Source of the DNA: an uncultured Eubacteriales bacterium
GTDB lineage: Bacteria; Bacillota; Clostridia; Oscillospirales; Oscillospiraceae
Direction: 5' to 3'
Assembly (NCBI GenBank): GCA_900553805.1
Contig: USEU01000085.1
Span: forward strand, 1 to 5,372
Length of the DNA stretch: 5,372 bases
Shown: piece after piece, positions 1 through 4,351 of the stretch
How positions within the stretch are numbered: position 1 is the first letter of the stretch
Layout of the letters: every line of letters starts with the position of its first letter
Position numbers and translations under genes: made by a program
The notes under the pieces: model-generated
What the model was told of the DNA's origin: nothing
The model's input: the letters and a program-made list of their open reading frames with translations, nothing else
Database searches by the model: none

Positions 1-161
1 TTTCCCGCTTTTGATACTGCACAGCTGGGGAAAAAGATCCGCTGCTCAGCCGCAGGCGATTTATTCAGAGGTTCCCAAGATGTCAGTGGTTGCATTATAC
101 TCCCGTTTTATGGGATTGTCAAAACAAATTCCGGCCCTTTTCCGCCCGGTTGATTCGTTGA
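1..161. other. Intergenic stretch without a supportable gene
   Basis: No convincing coding sequence lies here. A 60-codon plus-strand frame (11-193) runs through the promoter and the terminator hairpin, has no Shine-Dalgarno sequence and resembles no family I know. The contents I can support are the minus-strand consensus promoter and the 5' leader of whatever lies to the left. The leader contains GGGAACCTCTGAATAAATCG (76-57 on the minus strand), which might be an insertion-sequence end but is not recognised with certainty. Confidence 0.5.
94..122 (-). promoter_or_regulatory. Perfect consensus sigma-A promoter firing leftwards out of the window
   Basis: Read on the minus strand, TTGACA (122-117) and TATAAT (99-94) are separated by exactly 17 bases, a full match to the housekeeping sigma-A/sigma-70 consensus in both hexamers. 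Transcription would start near 87 and run off the left edge. No ATG occurs in the minus-strand leader between 87 and 1, so the untranslated leader is at least about 87 nt or the transcript is non-coding. The spacer contains a short inverted repeat, TCCC...GGGA (101-104 and 112-115). Confidence 0.8.
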
Positions 162-187
162 AAATGCCCCCATGGCTGGGGGCATTT
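162..187 (-). terminator. Rho-independent terminator of the SPFH/zinc-ribbon/TPM operon
   Basis: A perfect 11-bp stem (162-172 with 177-187, AAATGCCCCCA / TGGGGGCATTT) closes a 4-nt loop. On the minus strand the stem ends in ATTTT, giving a short T-run. It begins 2 bp beyond the stop codon of the TPM gene, so it most likely ends the operon transcript. The AAA/TTT base of the stem makes it nearly symmetrical, but no plus-strand gene enters from the left that would need it. Confidence 0.75.
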
Positions 188-189
188 CG

Positions 190-1026
190 TTAAAACTTGC
201 CGCTGCGGCCGGAGTGGCCGCCGGAGGAATAGCTGTGGGAATGGGAGCCGCCGGAGCTGCCCGAGCTGCCCGAGCTGCGGGACTCCGTGTTCCGGGGGCT
301 GCGGCTGACGGTACGGTTCAGGAACATGTCGGACCGTCTGCGCAGATTCAGCCTGCCCCGCACATACTGATTCGCATCCCGCTGCTGCTTGGCCGAATGC
401 ATGGGGGCGCTGGTGAAGATGCCCACCAGCAGCGCGGCAATGCCGCCAGGGATCAGCGCCAGCGCGGGGGACGCCTTTTCATCCTGGCCGGAATACCGGC
501 TCTCTCCCTCGCCCACGGGGTGGCCTTCTTCGGCGGCCTGGAGATACTCCTCACAGGTATTCAGGTATTCCATATAGCCGCCGTAGAAGTTATCGTTTCT
601 GAAATAGGGGATGAACCGATCCTCCATGCGGTCCCGGCCCACCTCGGTAAAAATGCGGTTGGCCCGGCTGCTGTAAAAATCCAGGTCAAAGTCCCGCTCC
701 TGCATGCTCAGCAGCAGCATGGTCCCGGCCCGGTCACTGCCCCAGCCCAGGGTGTTGTCGTCGTACAGCTCCATGGCGCAGGTTTCCACGCTGGAAGAGG
801 TGGTATAGTCCCGGTAATCCGGCAGCGTGATGATATACACGCCGAAGTTATACCGCTCGCTGATTTCCTGGGCGCGGCTTTCCAGTGTGCCGCGCTCCGT
901 GTCGGTGAACAGGCCCGCCTCGTCGGTGACGTAGTTCAGCTGGGCCTGGGTGGCCAGGGCAGAAACCGCGAAGCAGCTGACCAGCAGTGCGGCCATCAGA
1001 AGAATGGCAAAATATCTTCTCTTCAT
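190..1026 (-). CDS. TPM-domain exported/membrane protein (YdjH-like)
   Basis: A 278-aa protein. Residues 1-25 form a signal sequence (KRR, then a hydrophobic core ending in a signal-peptidase-like ALA at 23-25). About 30-165 form a TPM domain (TLP18.3/Psb32/MOLO-1 family), opening with the typical NYVTDEAGLFT. A membrane segment lies at about 187-206. The tail (232-278) is rich in Ser, Gly and His and ends SSGGHSGRSGKF, a pattern I know from Firmicutes members. Start choice: ATG at 1026 follows TAAGGAGG with good spacing and heads the signal peptide; the open frame upstream to 1155 overlaps the preceding gene. The TAA in that Shine-Dalgarno is the stop of the zinc-ribbon gene, 13 nt away, suggesting translational coupling. 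In B. subtilis the TPM protein YdjH is encoded with PspA, YdjG and YdjI; its biochemical activity is not established, and phosphatase activity is claimed only for plant relatives. An LVSC at 15-18 could instead be a lipobox. It is the last gene of the operon. Confidence 0.85.
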   Translation of the reverse strand: MKRRYFAILLMAALLVSCFAVSALATQAQLNYVTDEAGLFTDTERGTLESRAQEISERYNFGVYIITLPDYRDYTTSSSVETCAMELYDDNTLGWGSDRAGTMLLLSMQERDFDLDFYSSRANRIFTEVGRDRMEDRFIPYFRNDNFYGGYMEYLNTCEEYLQAAEEGHPVGEGESRYSGQDEKASPALALIPGGIAALLVGIFTSAPMHSAKQQRDANQYVRGRLNLRRRSDMFLNRTVSRSPRNTESRSSGSSGSSGGSHSHSYSSGGHSGRSGKF

Positions 1027-1039
1027 TTCCAGCACCTCC

Positions 1040-2149
1040 TTACAGCAGGAACAGCAGCGACACCGCTGCCGCGGCCACGAAGGAGCCAAGGCAGTACAGC
1101 GCCAGCTTGCCCTTGTCGATGGGCAGGTCGCCGATGAGCTTGCCGGTCTGGCCATTCATGGCAAACAGGAAATTCTTGTCCTTCCACTTGGTGGACAGCA
1201 TCCACACCGGCATCAGGGCATAGCGCACCCGGCCTGGATTGACGGTCACGTCCTTGCTGACGGTGACGCAGCTGGAATAGCCCATCACGGTGTTGCGCAG
1301 GGCGTCCTCCACGCTGGCGGTGCAGCGGGCGTTGGCCCGCTTGGCGCACTCCTCCTTGGAAACGTCATACTGGTCGGCCAGAAATCCGGGAAGATAGGAC
1401 AGGGAAAACTGCTTCAATTCGTTGTAGTCATACGGCTCAATGGCGTCCATGTGGGCATCCGGCATCTGGGAGGAGCCGTCCACCGGCACATTTTCAAAGT
1501 CCAGCGTTCCCTCCCGGTGCACCAGGAAGTGGTCGGTTTCGGTGATGTACTCCTTGGGCGTGGTGCGGGTATGCACCCGGGTGGTCTTAAAGGTCATGTC
1601 GCCCTCTACCTGGGCGTCGAACAGCCAGAAGGGCACATACACGCCCTTGATCTCCTGGACATGGTTTTCCGCCTTGAATGCCTTGGGCAGCAGGGGCTTG
1701 TGATTGTAATGCTTCTTCAGCGCGGCCACGGCGGCGTTCTTATCCACCTTGAAGGGGATGATCAGATTCGGCTTCTTGCTGCCGGAGAGCTTGCCGGGGA
1801 TGATGCTGGGATTGCCGCAGTAGGGGCAGGCGGTGGCGGCAGTGGTCTCGTCGCACACCAGCTCCGCGCCGCAAGAGGGGCAGTTGTAAGCGCGGAGGCT
1901 GTCGCCCTCCTCGCCCCAGCTCTCCCCGGCGGCGTCCATATCCCACTGGCCCTCCCGGATGCTCTCCTTCGCTTCGCGCTGCTCGGTGGCCTCCTGGGCG
2001 TTGGCATTCTTCTCGGCGTACATCCGATCGATGTCCTCCACCGAAAAGCGGCTGCCGCAATAGTCGCATTCCAGCACCCCGGACTCGCTGCCGAAATGCA
2101 GCGGTCCCGTGCAGGCAGGGCACTGGTAATTAGTAATTTCGTTTGCCAT
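1040..2149 (-). CDS. TFIIB-type zinc-ribbon membrane protein (YdjG-like)
   Basis: A 369-aa protein with two N-terminal zinc ribbons: Cys10/13 with Cys28/31 and Cys90/93 with Cys108/111, separated by a Glu/Ala-rich charged linker (about 40-85). The middle (about 125-345) is a soluble domain of unknown function, with stretches such as VYVPFWLFDAQVEG and ALMPVWMLSTKWKDKNFLF that I associate with this family. A single hydrophobic segment at 349-369 runs to the very last residue, as in a tail anchor, so the bulk should face the cytoplasm. Start choice: ATG at 2149 lies 10 nt after AAAGGAG; an in-frame TTG at 2155 would leave only 4 nt and is unlikely. Databases often name relatives as a primosomal-protein-N'-like or TFIIB-like zinc ribbon; no helicase or transcription-factor domain is visible. 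By analogy with YdjG it may recruit the SPFH protein and PspA to the membrane, which is inference here. Confidence 0.85.
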   Translation of the reverse strand: MANEITNYQCPACTGPLHFGSESGVLECDYCGSRFSVEDIDRMYAEKNANAQEATEQREAKESIREGQWDMDAAGESWGEEGDSLRAYNCPSCGAELVCDETTAATACPYCGNPSIIPGKLSGSKKPNLIIPFKVDKNAAVAALKKHYNHKPLLPKAFKAENHVQEIKGVYVPFWLFDAQVEGDMTFKTTRVHTRTTPKEYITETDHFLVHREGTLDFENVPVDGSSQMPDAHMDAIEPYDYNELKQFSLSYLPGFLADQYDVSKEECAKRANARCTASVEDALRNTVMGYSSCVTVSKDVTVNPGRVRYALMPVWMLSTKWKDKNFLFAMNGQTGKLIGDLPIDKGKLALYCLGSFVAAAAVSLLFLL

Positions 2150-2169
2150 CCGCAATTTTCTCCTTTCAG

Positions 2170-2201
2170 CTGTACCCTGCCCTTTCGCGGGCAGGGTACA
2201 G
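2170..2201 (-). other. 13-bp intergenic hairpin between the SPFH and zinc-ribbon genes
   Basis: A perfect 13-bp inverted repeat (2170-2182 with 2189-2201; core TGTACCCTGCCC / GGGCAGGGTACA) encloses a 6-nt loop. It occupies about half of the 65-nt gap between the SPFH stop (2215) and the zinc-ribbon start (2149). On the minus strand it is followed by GCTGAAAGGAG, not a T-run, so it is not a canonical terminator. It ends only a few nt before the Shine-Dalgarno of the next gene. Roles in mRNA processing, stability or differential expression within the operon are all possible. Confidence 0.75.
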
Positions 2202-2214
2202 GGGAATCAAATTA

Positions 2215-3537
2215 TCAGCCCACAATGTCCTCGTCGCCGAAGGGATCGCCGCACTCCGGGCAGAACTTGGGCGGGTGCTTGGGGTCGGCGGGGACCCAGC
2301 CGCACTTATCGCAGCGGTACTGGGGCACACCGGCGGGCTTTCTTGCGCCGCACTCAGAGCAGAACTTGCCCTGATTCACCGCGCCGCAGGAACAGGTCCA
2401 GCCGGCGGCGGGCTCGGGTTTCTTCGCGCCGCACTCCGGGCAGAATTTGCCGGTGGCAGTCGCGCCGCAGCTGCACCGCCAGCTGCCGGCGGCGGGTGCG
2501 GCAGGAGCTGCCTGAGGTGCAGCCTGCTGCTGGCCCATCTGGAACAGCTGCGCGGCATTGGTGCCGCCGCCCATGTTCTGGGCCATGCCCATGCCCATAA
2601 AGCCGGTCATTGCCCCGGCGGTGTTGGAGGCGGCGGCCTTCATGGCGTCGCCCCGGGCCATCACGTCGTAGGCGGCAGCCATATTGGGATTGGAGTACAC
2701 AGCGGTGCGCTGCATATCCTTGAGCATCTTCTCGTCCTCTTCCGATGCCTTCACGCTGGAAACGCCGAAGGAGACGATCTCAATGCCCCGCAGGCCCCGC
2801 CACTTGGTGGACAGCACCTCGTTGAGCGCGTCGGCCAGCTCCATGGTGTGGCCGGGCAGGCTGCTGTAACGGATGCCCATGTCGGAAATTTTCGCGAAGG
2901 CGGGCTGCAGGGCGGTGAGCAGCTCGGTCTTCATCTGGCCTTCCAGCTTCTCGCGGGGATATTCATCGGAGAAGTTGCCGCAGACGTTGGTGTAGAACAG
3001 CAGCGGGTCGCAGATATGGAAGCTGTACTCGCCGAAGCAGCGGATGGAGATCTCCCAATCCAGATTGATGTTGCGGTCAACCACCCGGAAGGGCACGGGG
3101 CTGGGGGTGCCGTACTTATTGCCCACCAGCTCCTTCAGATTGAAATAGTACACCCGCTGATCCTTGCCGGTGTCGCCGCCAAAGGTGAAGCGCTTGCCCA
3201 CGGTCTTGAAGGTGTTCAGAATGCCGGTACCCAGGTTGCCGCAGAAGATGGACGGCTCGGTGGAGGCATCATAAGTAAATTCACCCGGCTCGGCGGTGAA
3301 CTCCACCACCTTGCCTTGGTCCACGATCATCATGGCCTGGCCGTCGGCCACGGCGATGACGCTGCCGTTGGAAATAATGTTGTCGGAGCCTCTGGTATTG
3401 GAGGAGCGGCCGGAGACCCGCTTCTGCCCCTTTACAGCCAAGATGGTCTCGGGGATTGCTTCACAATAAAAATATTCCTTCCACTGGTCTGCCAGAACGC
3501 CGCCGGCTGAGCCTGCAAGTGCCTTGATTAAACCCAT
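2215..3537 (-). CDS. SPFH-domain protein with three C-terminal zinc ribbons (YdjI-like, 'virion core protein'-like)
   Basis: A 440-aa protein with no signal peptide. The N-terminal half (about 20-270) is an SPFH/band-7-type domain of the YdjI kind; the region around YYFNLKELVGNKYGTPSPVP (130-149) and the alpha/beta stretch to GVSSVKASEEDEK (258-270) are typical. A Met/Gly/Ala/Gln-rich flexible segment (about 290-350) leads to three metal-binding ribbons: Cys355/357-366/369, Cys382/384-393/396 and Cys409/412-426/429. The last, YRCDKCGW...KFCPECG, is rubredoxin-like. Start: ATG at 3537, 9 nt after AAAGGAG. It is the first gene of the operon, with a sigma-A-type promoter upstream. B. subtilis YdjI carries the SPFH domain and is needed for correct membrane placement of PspA; a scaffold role here is inferred from family and neighbours. 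The common 'virion core protein' name reflects a misleading poxvirus match and does not indicate a phage. Confidence 0.88.
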   Translation of the reverse strand: MGLIKALAGSAGGVLADQWKEYFYCEAIPETILAVKGQKRVSGRSSNTRGSDNIISNGSVIAVADGQAMMIVDQGKVVEFTAEPGEFTYDASTEPSIFCGNLGTGILNTFKTVGKRFTFGGDTGKDQRVYYFNLKELVGNKYGTPSPVPFRVVDRNINLDWEISIRCFGEYSFHICDPLLFYTNVCGNFSDEYPREKLEGQMKTELLTALQPAFAKISDMGIRYSSLPGHTMELADALNEVLSTKWRGLRGIEIVSFGVSSVKASEEDEKMLKDMQRTAVYSNPNMAAAYDVMARGDAMKAAASNTAGAMTGFMGMGMAQNMGGGTNAAQLFQMGQQQAAPQAAPAAPAAGSWRCSCGATATGKFCPECGAKKPEPAAGWTCSCGAVNQGKFCSECGARKPAGVPQYRCDKCGWVPADPKHPPKFCPECGDPFGDEDIVG

Positions 3538-3605
3538 AACGATTTACTCCTTTAAAAAATGAATTCCGTGCGCATTTTTCTGAGAAGTGCACACATATTG
3601 ATTGT

Positions 3606-3634
3606 ATTCTACACAATTTGCACATAAAAAGCAA
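3606..3634 (-). promoter_or_regulatory. Likely sigma-A promoter of the SPFH/zinc-ribbon/TPM operon
   Basis: On the minus strand TTGCTT (3634-3629) and TAGAAT (3611-3606) are spaced by 17 bases; the -10 matches the consensus at 5 of 6 positions and the -35 at 3 of 6. Transcription would start near 3599, giving a leader of about 60 nt before the ATG at 3537. No sigma-W-type pair (TGAAAC...CGTA) is visible, although the pspA-ydjGHI operon of B. subtilis is sigma-W controlled. An imperfect palindrome ATTGT-N7-ACAAT (3601-3617) overlaps the -10. Confidence 0.6.
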
Positions 3635-3650
3635 GAGCGGGGCCGTTCTT
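3626..3650 (-). terminator. Intrinsic terminator of msrC
   Basis: A 7-bp stem (AAGAACG, 3650-3644, with CGCTCTT, 3639-3633, one G-T wobble) with a 4-nt loop is followed on the minus strand by GCTTTTT. It starts 2 nt after the msrC stop codon. The plus strand also shows a T-run after the stem (3649-3654), so it could work in both directions. Its T-run overlaps the -35 box of the downstream operon's candidate promoter. Confidence 0.65.
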
Positions 3651-3652
3651 TT

Positions 3653-4114
3653 TTATTCCGTCGCGCAGATCATGCCGCTCAGGATCCCCGCAAGGCTTTC
3701 AAGGCCCTGTTCATCCTCCTGTGTGAAGCGGTCCGTCACCGGGCTGTCGATGTCCAGCACACCCCAAAGGGTCTGCCCATGCATCAGCGGCAGGACGATC
3801 TCGGAATTGGACGCGCTGTCGCAGGCAATATGACCGGGGAATTCATGGACGTTAGCCACCCGCACCGTCCGGCACTGCCGGGCCGCCGTGCCGCACACGC
3901 CCCTGCCCATGGGGATCCCGATACAGGCCGGCTTGCCCTGGAAAGGGCCCAGGATCAGCTTGTCGCCCACCCGTTTATAAAAGCCCACCCAGTTAATCTC
4001 CGGCAGCATCTGCCAAAGGAGGGCGGAGGCATTGGAAAGATTGCTGATCTGATAGGGCACATCCTCCATCAAAGCGGAAAGCGTCCGGCCCAGCTCAGAA
4101 TAATCTACGCGCAT
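3653..4114 (-). CDS. msrC: Free methionine-(R)-sulfoxide reductase (GAF domain)
   Basis: A 153-aa cytoplasmic enzyme that reduces free methionine-R-sulfoxide to methionine, normally with thioredoxin as electron source. It is one GAF domain over almost its full length, the usual size for fRMsr. Signature stretches are NWVGFYKR (41-48), LGPFQGKPAC (55-64), GRGVCGTAA (70-78) and FPGHIACDSAS (92-102). Cys64, Cys74 and Cys98 correspond, at a constant offset of 20, to Cys84, Cys94 and Cys118 of E. coli MsrC (YebR), Cys98 being the catalytic one. Glu105, Asp121 and Asp123 match its substrate-binding acidic residues at the same offset, so the site looks complete. Start: ATG at 4114, 7 nt after GAGG. 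It lies on the same strand as the SPFH operon but is separated by a terminator and 115 bp. It also stands divergently to spoIVB. It probably serves oxidative-damage repair. Confidence 0.93.
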   Translation of the reverse strand: MRVDYSELGRTLSALMEDVPYQISNLSNASALLWQMLPEINWVGFYKRVGDKLILGPFQGKPACIGIPMGRGVCGTAARQCRTVRVANVHEFPGHIACDSASNSEIVLPLMHGQTLWGVLDIDSPVTDRFTQEDEQGLESLAGILSGMICATE

Positions 4115-4137
4115 CGTATCGCCTCATTTCATTTTTC

Positions 4138-4166
4138 ATTATGGCAACACCGCGCAATTGTGTCTG
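4138..4166 (-). promoter_or_regulatory. Candidate msrC promoter with extended -10, formed at the palindrome edge
   Basis: On the minus strand CAGACA (4166-4161, 4 of 6 to TTGACA) lies 17 bases from CATAAT (4143-4138, 5 of 6 to TATAAT), preceded by TGC, an extended -10 (TGN). Transcription would start near 4131, about 17 nt before the msrC ATG. A second candidate lies further up: TTGCGG (4244-4239), 17 bp, TATGAT (4221-4216), which would place the whole palindrome in the msrC leader. Which is used cannot be told from sequence. Confidence 0.4.
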
Positions 4167-4207
4167 CGAGCCGCAGCCGTCTTTTTGCCAAATTGTGCGG
4201 TGTTGCC
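4143..4207. repeat. 65-bp near-perfect palindrome, possible MITE/REP-like element
   Basis: Arms 4143-4159 (GGCAACACCGCGCAATT) and 4191-4207 (AATTGTGCGGTGTTGCC) are 17-bp inverted repeats with one difference, a G-T wobble. The 31-nt centre has its own perfect hairpin, CTGCG-AGC-CGCAG (4164-4176). Both ends abut the same 4 bp, TTAT (4139-4142 and 4208-4211), as expected of a target-site duplication, although the flanks are AT-rich and chance is possible. It carries no open reading frame. It lies between divergent genes, where a terminator would have no plus-strand gene to serve, although TTATTTTC follows it on the plus strand. Confidence 0.6.
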
Positions 4208-4215
4208 TTATTTTC

Positions 4216-4244
4216 ATCATACAACAGCTTCTTGTTTTCCGCAA
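4216..4244 (-). promoter_or_regulatory. Alternative upstream promoter candidate for msrC
   Basis: On the minus strand TTGCGG (4244-4239) and TATGAT (4221-4216) are spaced by 17 bases. The -10 matches at 5 of 6 positions and the -35 at 3 of 6. If used, the transcript would start near 4209, and the 65-bp palindrome would fold as a large 5' leader hairpin ahead of msrC. It may be the original promoter if the palindrome was inserted later. Confidence 0.4.
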
Positions 4245-4318
4245 CCTCATTTTGACAAATTGCCCACACACTTCCTCATTTCTCGACTTTTTCAGCGGTT
4301 ACAATCCGTCCAGTGCGG

Positions 4319-4325
4319 CATATTA
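4319..4325 (+). promoter_or_regulatory. Possible forespore (sigma-G-type) -10 element for spoIVB
   Basis: CATATTA fits the sigma-G -10 pattern CATWHTA and lies 26 bp before the spoIVB ATG, with GGAGGG (4340-4345) downstream. spoIVB is forespore-transcribed in B. subtilis. No convincing sigma-F/G -35 box is present at the expected distance, and a TACAAT at 4300-4305 also lacks a partner. The TTGACA at 4252-4257 has no acceptable -10 at 16-18 bp. The true promoter is therefore unresolved. Confidence 0.2.
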
Positions 4326-4351
4326 AGGTTGCAGGAAATGGAGGGCTGAAC

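Noticed and set aside
172..1137. Long plus-strand open frame opposite the TPM gene
   Set aside because: It overlaps the terminator hairpin, has no ribosome binding site, is low-complexity Ala/Gly/His/Val and matches no family; it is the antisense shadow of a clear TPM-domain gene in GC-rich DNA.
2149..2155. TTG start two codons upstream for the zinc-ribbon gene
   Set aside because: It leaves only 4 nt from AAAGGAG, whereas the ATG at 2149 has normal spacing.
950..2374. 474-codon plus-strand open frame
   Set aside because: It spans three minus-strand genes and the intergenic hairpin, and its protein is compositionally biased (His/Gly/Leu/Val) with no domain; antisense artefact of high GC.
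2143..3510. 455-codon plus-strand open frame
   Set aside because: Antisense to the SPFH gene, which has a ribosome site, recognisable domains and cysteine ribbons; this frame has none of these.
2215..3537. Prophage or viral gene suggested by the 'virion core protein' family name
   Set aside because: The name comes from a distant poxvirus match of the SPFH family; no phage genes, integrase or attachment site are in the window.
3568..3594. Possible hairpin in the SPFH operon leader (GTGTGC with GCGCAC on the minus strand)
   Set aside because: Only 6 bp with a G-U wobble and a 15-nt loop; too weak to call a riboswitch or attenuator.
3653..4114. GAF protein as a signalling or phosphodiesterase-type sensor
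   Set aside because: The three conserved cysteines and acidic residues align at constant offset with E. coli MsrC, and the protein has no effector domain.
4252..4257. TTGACA as -35 of a housekeeping promoter for spoIVB
   Set aside because: No acceptable -10 hexamer lies 16-18 bp downstream (CTCATT/TCATTT only).
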